From Salinibacterium sp. (GTDB taxonomy: Bacteria; Actinomycetota; Actinomycetes; Actinomycetales; Microbacteriaceae): DNA of 64,000 nt. The stretch's first letter is position 1, and every line of letters begins with the position of its first letter. A model generated the notes under the pieces. The model was given only the letters and a program-made list of their open reading frames with translations, made no database searches and was not told the origin of the DNA. Positions 33,226 through 43,468 of this stretch are shown one piece after another. Both the position numbers and the translations under genes were made by a program. Location of the stretch: contig JANXVG010000052.1 of NCBI GenBank assembly GCA_025351795.1, positions 58,790-122,789 of the forward strand, given 5' to 3'.

Positions 33226-33477
33226 GTGCAAATTCTTCAGGTAGTGCTGCAGGTTCTCCTCGGCATCACGAGCCTCCTGCTCACACTGTTGATCCTGCTT
33301 CACCGTGGGCGGGGCGGCGGGCTCTCAGACATGTTCGGCGGCGGCGTGACCTCGAACCTTGGCGCATCCGGCGTTGCCGAGCGTAACCTCAACCGCATCA
33401 CCGTCATTCTCGGTCTGGTGTGGATCAGTTGCATTGTTGTTCTTGGGCTCATCACCAAGTTCAACCCTGGCGCGTAG
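33226..33477 (+). CDS. secG: Preprotein translocase subunit SecG
   Basis: The 83-residue protein has two membrane helices (about 5-22 and 55-76) joined by a Gly-rich cytosolic loop with GGGLSDMFGGG, the hallmark of SecG. It assists SecYEG-mediated export. The start is GTG 33226 with AAAGG upstream. The position after tpiA is conserved in actinobacteria. Confidence 0.95.
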   Translation: MQILQVVLQVLLGITSLLLTLLILLHRGRGGGLSDMFGGGVTSNLGASGVAERNLNRITVILGLVWISCIVVLGLITKFNPGA

Positions 33478-33495
33478 TTCAGAGCGGAGTAAACG

Positions 33496-33858
33496 GTGGC
33501 TTCAGGCGGCAGTGCAATTAGAGGTTCTCGTGTCGGAGCGGGGCCCATGGGCGAGCAGGATCGTGGTTACCACGCTGACCGCATTCAGGTATCGTACTGG
33601 GACGAACACGGCAATGAGACGGTGCGTAACTTCGCGGCCAACCTTCCCGAAGATGAAATTCCGGTAACCATTGATTCGCCGTCCACCGGTCTGCCGGCTG
33701 GTCGCGACAAAAATAACCCACCACTGGTCACGAAGCTCGAACCTTACAAGACGCACCTCGCGTATGTGAAGGAGCGCCGCACCGAAGAAGAGGCCGCGAC
33801 ACTTCTCGGCGAAGCGCTCGATCAGCTGCGGGCACGCCGGGGTACGCTGACGTCGTAG
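33496..33858 (+). CDS. rbpA: RNA polymerase-binding protein RbpA
   Basis: The 120-residue protein starts ASGGSAIRGSRVGAGP, the typical RbpA N-terminus. It ends with the sigma-interacting helix region around VKERRTEEEAATLLGEALDQL. RbpA stabilises initiating RNA polymerase holoenzymes with group 1/2 sigma factors in actinobacteria. The core segment has no cysteine, so no zinc site of the Streptomyces kind is possible. GTG 33496 has GGAG upstream. It is convergent with pgl, eight bases away. Confidence 0.93.
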   Translation: MASGGSAIRGSRVGAGPMGEQDRGYHADRIQVSYWDEHGNETVRNFAANLPEDEIPVTIDSPSTGLPAGRDKNNPPLVTKLEPYKTHLAYVKERRTEEEAATLLGEALDQLRARRGTLTS

Positions 33859-33866
33859 TCGGTTGT

Positions 33867-34658
33867 CTAGTTGTTGTCTGACGTCCAGAACAAGCCGGGC
33901 GACCGGAGGTTTTCGGGAACTTGTGCTGATGCTTCGTCATCGACAAAGAACACCGTGCGCTTGCGGCCTTCGACGCCCGCTGCGGGAACCTCATAGATGC
34001 TCGCACCCGCGAGGGTGAGACCAAGTGCAGATGCCTTGTCGGTGCCAGCCATGACAAGCCATACCCGGTCCGAACCGTTGATCGCGGGCAGGGTGAGGCT
34101 GAGTCGTTCAGGCGGCGGCTTCGGGGAGTTACGCACGGAGATCACAGTACGATCGGTGACTGAAATCCCCGGCGCTTCAGGAAAGAGTGACGCGATGTGC
34201 CCGTCGGACCCGACTCCGAGAAACGTGATATCAAACTGGGGAACGCTGGCCCCGTCTGGGGCGTGAGCGGCGAGTTGTTGGGCGTAGAGGTCAGCTGCGG
34301 CATCCAGTTCGACGCCCTCGTCTGCGGCCGCAAATGCGTGTATCTGAGATGGATCGAGCCGCAAGTGGTCGAGGAGTGCCGCGCGCGACTGTGTTTCATT
34401 GCGCTCGGCGTCACCGCGAGGCAGCCATCGCTCATCGCCCCACCAGAACTGCAGGCGTGACCAGTCGACAATGTCACGCGCCGGCGACTCTCTGATGGCT
34501 TCGAGTACTTCAGCACCCATTGAGCCGCCGGTGAGGACTACGTTGACCTCATCCTGCTCGTCGAGGAGGTCAACCACTCGGACGATGAATCGTGCGGCGA
34601 CGGACGCGGCCAACGTGGGCTTGTCCCGGTGGGTGAGAACGCGACGTTCATTGCTCAC
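33867..34658 (-). CDS. pgl: 6-phosphogluconolactonase
   Basis: The 263-residue enzyme hydrolyses 6-phosphogluconolactone, the second step of the oxidative pentose phosphate pathway. Family motifs include VVLTGGSMG, FWWGDERWLP and LGVGSDGHIASLFP. The start is GTG at 34658. It is the last gene of the tkt-tal-pgi-zwf-opcA-pgl operon, 35 bases after opcA. Confidence 0.96.
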   Translation of the reverse strand: MSNERRVLTHRDKPTLAASVAARFIVRVVDLLDEQDEVNVVLTGGSMGAEVLEAIRESPARDIVDWSRLQFWWGDERWLPRGDAERNETQSRAALLDHLRLDPSQIHAFAAADEGVELDAAADLYAQQLAAHAPDGASVPQFDITFLGVGSDGHIASLFPEAPGISVTDRTVISVRNSPKPPPERLSLTLPAINGSDRVWLVMAGTDKASALGLTLAGASIYEVPAAGVEGRKRTVFFVDDEASAQVPENLRSPGLFWTSDNN

Positions 34659-34693
34659 GAGTGTGATGCCTGCTTCTTCTGGGGGGCGGCGTG

Positions 34694-35644
34694 CTACGCC
34701 TCTCCAAACTTACCAAGCTGACGGAGTCCGCGCTGCACAACTTCGCCGAACAGTTCATCCGGGTCGAGCCTGCGCAACTCCTCGGCAAGGCAGTCGCGAA
34801 GGCTACGCCGAGGCAACGAGATGTCGTGGGTCGGTTGGTTGGGCTGCACCAAGGTCGCCACTTGGAGGTGGGTACGCTCGAGCATGATCGGCCCAGAAGC
34901 GCGGTCGAGTCGCACGCCCTGGATTCCGCTCGAACCATGCGATTTGCTCGAGACTTCCAGGTCGACGTCCACCTTGAGTTGCAGTTGCAACCACGCCGCG
35001 AGGAGCACCGTTGATGGTGAATCGGCTGCCCCTTTCACCGAGACACGCGTCACCGTCTCGTACGGCGGTTGATCGAGCACGGCGGCGAGCTGTGCGCGCC
35101 AGAGGGTGAGCCGGGTCCACGCGAAATCTGTGTCGCCCGGAGCGTACCCATCGCTCACCTGCTGCAGCGCGCGCAACGGATTGGCGTGAGACGCAGCATC
35201 GGTAATTCTGCGCTGGGCAATCCGACCAATCGCCGACTTCGAGACAACATCGGGTGCTTCCCCCGGCCACCAGGCGACGACGGGCGCGTCCGGCAGCAGA
35301 AGCCCGGTAACGAGACCCTCCTGGTCGGCTGCGGTATCTCCGTAGGCACGAACGACGACAACCTCCGAGGCACCGGCGTCGCCGCCGACTCGGATCTGGG
35401 CGTCGAGCTTGGATTCTGCGTTCACATCTGGCGCGCCCGATGCAGTGGAGACGACGATGACGCGCATCGGATGTTCGCGGGATGCATCGTTTGCAGCCTC
35501 GATCGCCTCTTCCTCCTCACCGAGCACTGTGGCGATGACCAGCGTCAGAACCCGCCCGAGAGCAACGGCTCCACCCTCTTCGCGAATTTTAACGAGTGTC
35601 TTAGAGATCTTGCTGGTCGTGGTGTCGGGAAGGTCGACAATCAT
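34694..35644 (-). CDS. opcA: Glucose-6-phosphate dehydrogenase assembly protein OpcA
   Basis: The 316-residue protein belongs to the OpcA family, which binds and activates glucose-6-phosphate dehydrogenase in actinobacteria and cyanobacteria. It begins with a TTTSKISKTLVKIREEGG-type helix and contains PDAPVVAWWPGEAP, a strongly conserved OpcA stretch. Its start overlaps the zwf stop by four bases, fitting a 1:1 partner. Confidence 0.95.
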   Translation of the reverse strand: MIVDLPDTTTSKISKTLVKIREEGGAVALGRVLTLVIATVLGEEEEAIEAANDASREHPMRVIVVSTASGAPDVNAESKLDAQIRVGGDAGASEVVVVRAYGDTAADQEGLVTGLLLPDAPVVAWWPGEAPDVVSKSAIGRIAQRRITDAASHANPLRALQQVSDGYAPGDTDFAWTRLTLWRAQLAAVLDQPPYETVTRVSVKGAADSPSTVLLAAWLQLQLKVDVDLEVSSKSHGSSGIQGVRLDRASGPIMLERTHLQVATLVQPNQPTHDISLPRRSLRDCLAEELRRLDPDELFGEVVQRGLRQLGKFGEA

Positions 35645-37182
35645 GGTCGTCTCCAGATTCGGCCATCGCGGGCCAGGAGTTCGTCGGCCGAGCTCGGCCC
35701 CCAGGTACCCGGGCGGTATTGCTCCGGCTGGCCTTGTGTCGCCCAGAATTCCTCAATCGGATCGAGGATCGTCCAACTCAACTCCACTTCCTGGTGGCGA
35801 GGGAACAGCGGGGGATCGCCGAGAAGCACGTCGAGGATTAGTCGCTCATAGGCCTCGGGGCTCGCCTCGGTGAAAGCGTGACCGTATCCGAAGTCCATCG
35901 TGACATCGCGCACCTGCATACCGGCACCCGGCACTTTGGAACCGAAGCGGATGGTGACTCCTTCGTCAGGCTGCACACGAATCACGAGCGCATTCTGGCC
36001 GAGCACGCCGGTCTGACTCTCTGCGAACAGGTATTGTGGAGCTCGCTTGAAAACCACCGCAATCTCGGTGACCCGGCGCCCGAGGCGCTTGCCCGCGCGA
36101 AGGTAGAACGGTACCCCGGCCCAGCGACGCGTTCCGATGTCTAGTCGGATTGCCGCAAAGGTTTCCGTGAGCGACCTCGGGTTCATGCCGTCTTCCTCAA
36201 GGAAGCCGATCACCCTCTCGCCACCCTGCCATCCGCTTACATACTGTCCACGAGCGGTGGAGTGACTGAGATCCTTCGGCAGACGAACAGCCGAAAGCAC
36301 TTTCTCTTTCTCGGCGCGGAGGTCTGCGGCGTTAAATGAGACGGGTTCTTCCATCGCGGTGAGTGCGAGTAGTTGGAGGAGGTGATTTTGGATCACGTCG
36401 CGCGCAGCGCCAATGCCGTCGTAGTACCCGGCGCGCCCCCCGACCCCGATGTCTTCTGCCATCGTAATCTGCACATGATCAACGTAATTCGCATTCCAGA
36501 TCGGCTCGTAGAGCTGATTGGCAAAACGCAGCGCCAGAATATTCTGCACGGTTTCTTTGCCAAGGTAGTGGTCAATACGAAAAACACTGTCGGGGGGAAA
36601 AACCGACTCCACAACATCATTCAGTTCGCGTGCAGTCGCCAAGTCGCTCCCGAACGGCTTCTCGATGACCACGCGCCGCCATTGGCCATCCTTCTGCTCG
36701 GCGAGCCCAGAGCGTCGCAACTGCTCGGTGACCTGCGGGAACGATTTCGGTGGGATCGAGAGATAGAACGCGTGATTTCCCATCGTGCCGCGCGTCTCAT
36801 CGAGCTCCTCGAGCGTCGTCTTCAGGCGAACAAAGGCCTCATCCTCGTCGAATTCGCCCTGCACAAAGCGGATGCCCTCAGAAAGCTGCTTCCACACGTC
36901 GTCATCGAACGGCGTGCGCGCGTATTCCTTGACCGCATCGTGCACCACCTTCTCGAAGTCCTGCGTCGCCCAATCACGGCGGGCGAATCCGACGAGGGCA
37001 AAGCCCGGCGGCAGCAGACCACGGTTAGCGAGGTCATACACGGCCGGCATGAGTTTCTTACGTGACAGGTCGCCAGTCACCCCGAAAATCACAAGCGCAC
37101 TGGGGCCGGCGATCCGGTTAAGGCGACGATCCGACGCCAGCCGCAGCGGGTTGACGTTGGGCGTGATCTCCACGGGGGACAT
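35641..37182 (-). CDS. zwf: Glucose-6-phosphate 1-dehydrogenase
   Basis: The 513-residue enzyme oxidises glucose 6-phosphate with NAD(P)+ and opens the oxidative pentose phosphate pathway. The N-terminal nucleotide fold has IFGVTGDLSRKKL. The substrate-binding EKPFGSDL and the active-site RIDHYLGKE are intact. It lies 27 bases downstream of pgi and is coupled to opcA. Confidence 0.97.
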   Translation of the reverse strand: MSPVEITPNVNPLRLASDRRLNRIAGPSALVIFGVTGDLSRKKLMPAVYDLANRGLLPPGFALVGFARRDWATQDFEKVVHDAVKEYARTPFDDDVWKQLSEGIRFVQGEFDEDEAFVRLKTTLEELDETRGTMGNHAFYLSIPPKSFPQVTEQLRRSGLAEQKDGQWRRVVIEKPFGSDLATARELNDVVESVFPPDSVFRIDHYLGKETVQNILALRFANQLYEPIWNANYVDHVQITMAEDIGVGGRAGYYDGIGAARDVIQNHLLQLLALTAMEEPVSFNAADLRAEKEKVLSAVRLPKDLSHSTARGQYVSGWQGGERVIGFLEEDGMNPRSLTETFAAIRLDIGTRRWAGVPFYLRAGKRLGRRVTEIAVVFKRAPQYLFAESQTGVLGQNALVIRVQPDEGVTIRFGSKVPGAGMQVRDVTMDFGYGHAFTEASPEAYERLILDVLLGDPPLFPRHQEVELSWTILDPIEEFWATQGQPEQYRPGTWGPSSADELLARDGRIWRRP

Positions 37183-37209
37183 GCTGCTCCTTGATGCTGG
37201 TGGCGCGTG

Positions 37210-38808
37210 CTAGTTCAGCGCGGCGAGGATGGCCACGAATGCTTCGGCCGGGTTCGCGGTGGTGAGGGTGAGAACCGGTCGACCGTGGTCTGCCAACACA
37301 CTCGCGTCTCCCGCTGCCTGCGCCTGAATGAGCTGTCCAAGAGTGAACGGGCGATCGGGGATGGCCAGATCTTCGGTTGCCCGCTCCACAATCTGCAGGA
37401 ATACGCCAACCGCCGGGCCACCCTTGTGGAACTGCCCGGTTGAGTGCAAAAAGCGCGGGCCCCAGCCGAATGTCACTGGACGCTTTGCGCGAGCGGCAAA
37501 GGCATTGCGAAGTCCGGCAAGCTGCGGAGTCGCGACGCGGTCAACATAGGCCTGTAGCGAGACGTAGCCGTCTTCCTCGAGGTAGGACAGCAGCGCGGAG
37601 ATGACTCCCGCGAGATCGTGCTGGTCCTTGACGACATCCGCGGTTCCGCGCACGTCGATGTCACCGGCGTGAAACGCAGGATCGAGCGGCTTCGTGGGGT
37701 GGTCGATCAGGGCTCGCGTCGCAATTTTGGCGGACTCGACATCTGGTTGGTCGAACGGGTTAATGCCCAGGAGTCGTCCAGCGACCACTACCGCGTATTC
37801 CCACGTGAGGATCTGCGCGCCGAGGGTACCGGTGATCTCGATCTCGCCGTCTGCGACTTCCCTGGTGTCGTCCCAGTCACCGACGAGACGCACAATCTGC
37901 AGATCGGGCAGGTTTTCGCTCAGCTCGGGGGAGTCGACGTCGAGCACAACGGGCAGGATGCCCTTGCCGAGCTTACCCGTCGACTCTGCGATGAGTTGTT
38001 CGGCCCACTCACCGAAGCCGAGAATGTGGGTGCCATCCGACACGATGCCGAGCTTGTCTTTGAGCGGCTTCGTGCCGGCGATGGCAGCGCCAAGGATCAA
38101 GCCAGGGTTATCCGGAGCGTCTACGGCGAGTTCGAGCGACATGGCATCCGCTTCATCGAGCAGCGCCGAGATATCGACTCCGGCCAGGCCAGAGGGCACG
38201 AGCCCGAAAGCAGTGAGTGCCGAGTAGCGGCCGCCCACGTTGGGGTCTGCGTTGAAAACACGGTAGCCCGTTTCACGAGCAGACACGTCGAGCGGCGAAC
38301 CCGGGTCGGTGACGATAATGATGCGCTCGAGCGGGTCGACTCCGGCCTCGCTGAACGCCTGCTCGTAAATACGCTTCTGACTGTCGGTTTCGAGCGTCGA
38401 GCCGGATTTCGACGAGACGACGAGCACAGACTCGGTGAGGCGGTCGGCGAGCGCAGACAACACCTGACCCGGGGCTGTCGAGTCAAGAACAGTGAGATGT
38501 GCCCCTTGCGTTCGGGTGATGACTTCCGGGGCGAGCGACGACCCGCCCATTCCCGCAAGCACCACGTGGGTGACGCCGTCGTCGTGCAACCGGTCGCGCA
38601 GCGCAAGAATGTCGGCTACAAGAGGACGGGCGATCGAAATTGCCTCGGTCCAGCCGAGCCGTTTTTCGGCCTCCGCCTCAGCGTCTGCGCCCCACAGCGT
38701 GGCGTCGAGCCCGGTGATGCGACTGGCGACGAGGTCAGAGACGAGCTGGGGAACGATGCGGTCGACAGCCTCCGCAGCCGCACCGCTCAGGCCGATCCTG
38801 ACGCTCAT
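37210..38808 (-). CDS. pgi: Glucose-6-phosphate isomerase
   Basis: The 532-residue protein interconverts glucose 6-phosphate and fructose 6-phosphate. The SIS-type sugar-phosphate sites are visible: [14 protein letters not shown] and [12 protein letters not shown], with a C-terminal [15 protein letters not shown] segment. Overall it is the actinobacterial form often found inside the pentose phosphate operon, not the classic E. coli-like PGI. It overlaps the tal stop by four bases. Confidence 0.92.
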   Translation of the reverse strand: MSVRIGLSGAAAEAVDRIVPQLVSDLVASRITGLDATLWGADAEAEAEKRLGWTEAISIARPLVADILALRDRLHDDGVTHVVLAGMGGSSLAPEVITRTQGAHLTVLDSTAPGQVLSALADRLTESVLVVSSKSGSTLETDSQKRIYEQAFSEAGVDPLERIIIVTDPGSPLDVSARETGYRVFNADPNVGGRYSALTAFGLVPSGLAGVDISALLDEADAMSLELAVDAPDNPGLILGAAIAGTKPLKDKLGIVSDGTHILGFGEWAEQLIAESTGKLGKGILPVVLDVDSPELSENLPDLQIVRLVGDWDDTREVADGEIEITGTLGAQILTWEYAVVVAGRLLGINPFDQPDVESAKIATRALIDHPTKPLDPAFHAGDIDVRGTADVVKDQHDLAGVISALLSYLEEDGYVSLQAYVDRVATPQLAGLRNAFAARAKRPVTFGWGPRFLHSTGQFHKGGPAVGVFLQIVERATEDLAIPDRPFTLGQLIQAQAAGDASVLADHGRPVLTLTTANPAEAFVAILAALN

Positions 38809-39920
38809 TTCGCCGCCTCAAGCGCAGCGGTAACGGTGTCGAGTAGTTCGTTCCAGGACACGATGAATTTCTCAACACCCTCCTTCTCCAGAAGTGCGGT
38901 TACGTCGTCGTACGAAATTCCCAGCGCCGCGATCGCATCGAGATCGGCGTTCGCGGTTTCGTAGGAACCGGTTACTGCGTCGCCATGAATGACACCGTGG
39001 TCCGCAGTTGCGTCGAGCGTCTTCTCGGGCATCGTGTTGACGACCTCCTTGACCGCGAGCTCGGTTACGTAGAGGGTGTCTGGCAGTGTGGGGTCCTTCA
39101 CGCCGGTGGATGCCCACAGCGGTCGCTGCTTGTTCGCACCGGCGGCGATGAGGCCCTTCGCGCGCTCAGAATCGAACGCTTGCTCGTAGACCTGGTATGC
39201 GAGTTGCGCATTCGCAACTCCGGCTTTGCTTTTCATGGCGATCGCCTCAGGAGTGCCGATGGTGACGAGGCGTTTGTCTATTTCGGTGTCGACTCGTGAC
39301 ACAAAGAACGAGGCGACCGAGTGGATCTTCGACAGGTCGATGCCGCTCTCCTTCGCCTGCTCGAGACCGGTAAGGTACGCGTTGATGACGGCACGGTGGC
39401 GCTCGAGGCTGAAAATGAGCGTCACGTTTACGCTCACGCCGACTGCGGTAAGTGCCGTGATCGCCTCGAGTCCCTCGACAGTGGCGGGAACCTTGATCAT
39501 GACGTTCTCGCGACCCACTTTTGCATGCAATAGTTTGCCCTGCTCGATCGTGCCGTGCGCGTCGTGCGCGAGACCCGGCTCGACCTCAATCGAAACGCGA
39601 CCGTCGAATCCACTGCTCGCTGCATAGACCGGGCTGAAGATGTCGCAGGCATTAGCGACATCGTCTGTCGTGATCTCGAAGACCGCTTCGGTCACGGACG
39701 CGCCCGCCGCCGCCAATTCGGCGACCTGTGCGTCGTAGGCCTCGCCCTTCGCGAGGGCTCCGGCGAAGATCGTCGGATTAGTCGTCACTCCGACGACATG
39801 CTTAGTATCGATGAGATTCTTGAGCCCGCCGGAGACGATCCGCTCGCGCGAGAGGTCATCGAGCCAAATGCTGACCCCGAGTGCCGAGAGTACGGCAAGG
39901 GGGTTGGTGTCGTTGGTCAT
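38805..39920 (-). CDS. tal: Transaldolase
   Basis: The 371-residue enzyme transfers a dihydroxyacetone unit between sugar phosphates. The Schiff-base lysine lies in NVMIKVPAT, and the N-terminal signature GVTTNPTIF is intact. I chose ATG at 39920 because AGGAAG precedes it and the protein then begins [11 protein letters not shown]. The frame is open back to 39980 without a ribosome binding site. The gene sits 25 bases after tkt. Confidence 0.96.
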   Translation of the reverse strand: MTNDTNPLAVLSALGVSIWLDDLSRERIVSGGLKNLIDTKHVVGVTTNPTIFAGALAKGEAYDAQVAELAAAGASVTEAVFEITTDDVANACDIFSPVYAASSGFDGRVSIEVEPGLAHDAHGTIEQGKLLHAKVGRENVMIKVPATVEGLEAITALTAVGVSVNVTLIFSLERHRAVINAYLTGLEQAKESGIDLSKIHSVASFFVSRVDTEIDKRLVTIGTPEAIAMKSKAGVANAQLAYQVYEQAFDSERAKGLIAAGANKQRPLWASTGVKDPTLPDTLYVTELAVKEVVNTMPEKTLDATADHGVIHGDAVTGSYETANADLDAIAALGISYDDVTALLEKEGVEKFIVSWNELLDTVTAALEAAK

Positions 39921-39945
39921 GGTACTTCTTCCTATGGGGTGGCGC

Positions 39946-42039
39946 CTACCGGGCGGCCAGCGAGTCTTTGGCTGCTGCAATCGCGTGCTCGGTAGTCATA
40001 CCGAACTCGCGGAAAAGGGTCTTGTAGTCGGCCGATGCGCCGAAGTGTTCGATCGAAACGCTGCGGCCAGCGTCCCCCACGTAACCACGCCAGGTGAGGG
40101 CAATTCCCGCTTCGATTGATACTCGTGCCGTCACCGCCTTCGGTAGCACTGACTCGCGGTACTCATCGCTCTGCTCGTCGAACCATTCGAGGCTCGGTGC
40201 TGAGACCACCCGAGCGTTAATACCTTCGGCCTTGAGTTGTTCGCGGGCGTCGACCGCGATCTGCACTTCGGAGCCAGTCGCGATGAAGATCACGTCTGGT
40301 GTGCCGTTAGGAGCCTCAGCGAGGACGTAGGCTCCCTTGGCCGTGTGCCTCGCCGATGCGAATACGTCGCCGTTGGCCACATCATCGCCGCGCGCAAACA
40401 CCGGAATATTCTGCCGCGTCAGCGCGATACCAGCAGGGCCGTTGCGGCGCTCGAGGATCGTCTTCCAAGCCCAGGCAACCTCGTTGGCGTCGCCGGGGCG
40501 CACGACGTCAAATCCCGGGATCGCTCGGAGCGCTGCAAGCTGCTCGATCGGCTGGTGGGTGGGACCGTCTTCCCCGAGTGCGACCGAGTCGTGAGTCCAG
40601 ACAAAGATCGACGGCACCTTCATGAGCGCGGCGAGACGCACCGCCGGGCGCATGTAGTCACTAAAGATCAGGAATGTGCCACCGAACGGGCGTGTCTTGC
40701 CGTGCAGCACGATGCCGTTGATGATCGAACCCATGGCGTGCTCACGGATACCGAAGTGCAGCACACGGCCATACTTGTTGCCGGTCCACTCGTGCGTGGA
40801 ATGTTCGCTCGGAACGAATGAAGCGGATTCCTCGAGGGTCGTGTTGTTCGACTCTGCGAGGTCTGCCGAGCCTCCCCACAGCTCCGGGATCACCGCACCG
40901 AGCGCGTTAAGCACCTTGCCAGATGCCGCGCGTGTTGAGACGTCTTTGCCCGCCTCGAATACCGGAAGTGCACCGTCGACGCCCTCGGGTAGGGCACCGG
41001 TCTCGAGTCGGTCGAGCAACGCCTTGTGATCAGGGTTGGCTGCGGCCCATGACTCAAAGCCGACGTTCCACTCCGCGTGGGCGGCGGCGCCACGCTCCAG
41101 AGCCTTCCGGGTGTGCTCGATGACCGCGGGCGCGACCACGAACGACTGCGTTGGGTCAAAGTTGAGCACCTTCTTGACTGCAACGAGCTCGGCTGCCCCG
41201 AGTGCCGAACCGTGGATTTTGCCGCTGTTCTGCTTGCCGGGACTTGGCCATCCGATGATCGTCTTCAGAATGATCAGCGACGGTTGATCGGTGACACCCT
41301 TCGCGGCCTCGATCGCATCGTGCAGCTCCTGCACGTCTTCGTGGTAGACACCGGTCTTCTTCCAGTCCACGACCTGAACATGCCAGTGGTATGCCTCGTA
41401 ACGGGCTCGAACATCCTCCGTGAACGCAATGTTTGTGTCGTCTTCGATCGAGATCTGGTTCGAGTCGTAGAACGCAATGAGGTTACCGAGCTTCTGGTGG
41501 CCTGCCAGCGATGAGGCCTCGCTACTGACGCCCTCCTGCATGTCCCCGTCGCCAGCGATCACATACACGAAGTGATCGAACGGACTCGTGCCGGTAGCCG
41601 CATCCGGGTCGAAAAGGCCGCGTTCGAAGCGCGACGCGTATGCGAAACCGACGGACGACGCTATTCCCTGACCGAGGGGGCCGGTGGTGATCTCCACTCC
41701 GGCCGTGTGCCCGTATTCCGGGTGACCAGGTGTCAACGAGCCCCAGGTGCGTAGTGCCTTCAGGTCATCAAGTTCAAGCCCGTACCCGCCGTAATACAGC
41801 TGGATGTATTGGGTGAGCGAGGAGTGGCCCACCGACAGGATGAAACGGTCACGTCCGATCCACTGGTTGTCGCTGGGGTCGCGCCGCATGACCTTCTGGA
41901 ACAGTAGATACGCGAGTGGTGCGAGGCTCATTGCGGTGCCCGGATGCCCATTGCCGACCTTCTCAACGGCATCTGCCGCGAGGATTCGAGCGGTGTCCAC
42001 TGCCTTGTTATCAATGGGATCCCATTGGAGAGCTGCCAC
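39946..42039 (-). CDS. tkt: Transketolase
   Basis: The 697-residue thiamine-diphosphate enzyme moves two-carbon units between sugar phosphates. The N-terminal NGHPGTAMS and the TPP-binding motif [19 protein letters not shown] are present, as is the C-terminal [10 protein letters not shown] segment. The start is GTG at 42039. It is the first gene of the six-gene pentose phosphate operon. Confidence 0.97.
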   Translation of the reverse strand: MAALQWDPIDNKAVDTARILAADAVEKVGNGHPGTAMSLAPLAYLLFQKVMRRDPSDNQWIGRDRFILSVGHSSLTQYIQLYYGGYGLELDDLKALRTWGSLTPGHPEYGHTAGVEITTGPLGQGIASSVGFAYASRFERGLFDPDAATGTSPFDHFVYVIAGDGDMQEGVSSEASSLAGHQKLGNLIAFYDSNQISIEDDTNIAFTEDVRARYEAYHWHVQVVDWKKTGVYHEDVQELHDAIEAAKGVTDQPSLIILKTIIGWPSPGKQNSGKIHGSALGAAELVAVKKVLNFDPTQSFVVAPAVIEHTRKALERGAAAHAEWNVGFESWAAANPDHKALLDRLETGALPEGVDGALPVFEAGKDVSTRAASGKVLNALGAVIPELWGGSADLAESNNTTLEESASFVPSEHSTHEWTGNKYGRVLHFGIREHAMGSIINGIVLHGKTRPFGGTFLIFSDYMRPAVRLAALMKVPSIFVWTHDSVALGEDGPTHQPIEQLAALRAIPGFDVVRPGDANEVAWAWKTILERRNGPAGIALTRQNIPVFARGDDVANGDVFASARHTAKGAYVLAEAPNGTPDVIFIATGSEVQIAVDAREQLKAEGINARVVSAPSLEWFDEQSDEYRESVLPKAVTARVSIEAGIALTWRGYVGDAGRSVSIEHFGASADYKTLFREFGMTTEHAIAAAKDSLAAR

Positions 42040-42200
42040 GAGACTGATGACCCTTCTTCGAGCGAAACGCCCCGGCGTACGGTCGGGGTAACGGAGAGTT
42101 GAACTTGCCGGTTGACATCATCGGCACCGCCGCGGGCGGCCAGCCGACCTCAAGGGTTCAAGAGCAGGGCTTCGATGCCAACGGCTGGCAAGCACATTCA

Positions 42201-42206
42201 AGTATA
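42201..42206 (-). promoter_or_regulatory. Candidate -10 for the tkt operon
   Basis: On the minus strand this reads TATACT, a perfect -10 hexamer, about 160 bases before tkt. No -35 is recognisable. The rest of the 271-base tkt-ctaB gap holds no supportable gene. Confidence 0.5.
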
Positions 42207-42273
42207 GAGAACGCACGGCATCCACGGAGGGCCATGGACGACGTCGCGAGCCGGCCTTATGGTTCGCATCGCT

Positions 42274-42279
42274 TAGGAT
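42274..42279 (+). promoter_or_regulatory. Candidate -10 for ctaB
   Basis: TAGGAT would start transcription near 42286, 25 bases before ctaB, leaving room for a GAGGAG ribosome binding site. Confidence 0.4.
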
Positions 42280-42310
42280 CGAGCGGGAGGGCACAATTGA
42301 TCGAGGAGCC

Positions 42311-43234
42311 ATGGACGTCGTAGTAAAGAACCGGCCAGCGCCCGGTCGTATCGGCCCCGTCCGCAAGGCCAAGGCGTACATTGCCCTGACTAAGCCTCGC
42401 GTGATTGAACTTCTGCTTGTCACGACCGCGCCGGTAATGATTCTGGCTGCTAACGGCATCCCGAATCTGTGGCTGGTGCTTGGCACTCTCGTCGGTGGAG
42501 CGTTGAGCGCCAGTTCGGCTAACGCGTTCAATTGCTACATCGATCGCGATATCGACCGCGTGATGGACCGTACCCAGAAACGCCCACTCGTGACGGGGGA
42601 GTTGAGCGATCGCGACGCTCTCGTATTCGCGTGGATTGCCGGAATCGCTTCAATCCTCTGGCTCGGAATACTGATCAACTGGCTCTCGGCGGCACTCTCG
42701 CTTACGGCAATTCTTTTCTACGTTTTCATTTACACGCTCGTGCTCAAGCGCCGCACGCCGCAAAACATCGTCTGGGGCGGAGCCGCCGGCTGCATGCCTG
42801 TGCTCATCGGGTGGGCCGCGGTAACGGGATCCCTGACCTGGACGCCCGTGATCCTGTTCGGAATCGTTTTCCTGTGGACGCCGCCACACTACTGGCCGCT
42901 CTCGATGAAGTACCGCGCCGACTATGCGTCGGTCAACGTGCCAATGCTCGCCGTCGTGCGTGGGCGATCGGTCGTTGGTCTCCAGGTGATCCTGTACGCG
43001 TGGGCCACAGTAGCGTGCTCGTTGCTTCTGATCCCGGTCGCAAAGATGGGAATTCTGTACTCGATCGTGGCAGCGCTCGCCGGCGTCTGGTTTGTGTTCG
43101 AGTCGCACCGCCTCTACGCGCGGGCGATCCGGCACGAGGTCGATCTGCAGCCGATGCGGGTATTCCACTCGTCAATCACCTACCTCACTCTCGTCTTCCT
43201 CGCCGTCGGGATCGATCCACTCCTACGGTTCTAG
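42311..43234 (+). CDS. ctaB: Protoheme IX farnesyltransferase (heme O synthase)
   Basis: The 307-residue UbiA-family membrane enzyme adds a farnesyl group to heme B to make heme O. The prenyl-diphosphate motif [19 protein letters not shown] lies in the first loop, and a second conserved loop contains [14 protein letters not shown]. About eight to nine hydrophobic segments are visible. ATG 42311 follows GAGGAG. The 234-base stretch after it, up to the convergent ctaA, contains no gene or clear terminator. Confidence 0.96.
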   Translation: MDVVVKNRPAPGRIGPVRKAKAYIALTKPRVIELLLVTTAPVMILAANGIPNLWLVLGTLVGGALSASSANAFNCYIDRDIDRVMDRTQKRPLVTGELSDRDALVFAWIAGIASILWLGILINWLSAALSLTAILFYVFIYTLVLKRRTPQNIVWGGAAGCMPVLIGWAAVTGSLTWTPVILFGIVFLWTPPHYWPLSMKYRADYASVNVPMLAVVRGRSVVGLQVILYAWATVACSLLLIPVAKMGILYSIVAALAGVWFVFESHRLYARAIRHEVDLQPMRVFHSSITYLTLVFLAVGIDPLLRF

Positions 43235-43468
43235 CGGCGGTGTGCTGCGGGGCCTGGTGCAGCCCGATTCTGCGTGGTGCCGTGGCGGCGCTGCGCCATG
43301 TGCCGCCGTCTGTCGCTGAAGTACCGCAACCCCGGTTGCTGCGTCGTGTCGGTACGAAATGCAGGATGGGGGCCGATGCGAGTCCGCGACACCCGCGAAC
43401 CGACGGGGAGTGGATGCCTGCACTCCTGCATTTGCCACCGGTGAACGCTCGGGTGCCGCTCGGGTGCC

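Noticed and set aside
37618..38964. Long open frame (448 codons) on the plus strand opposite pgi and tal.
   Set aside because: It is antisense to two well-conserved enzymes, has no family features, and is explained by third-position G/C bias leaving the mirror frame open.
43235..43468. Bidirectional terminator or small RNA between ctaB and ctaA.
   Set aside because: There are GC-rich repeats (GGCGGC and GCCGCC) but no clean stem with a U tract in either direction.
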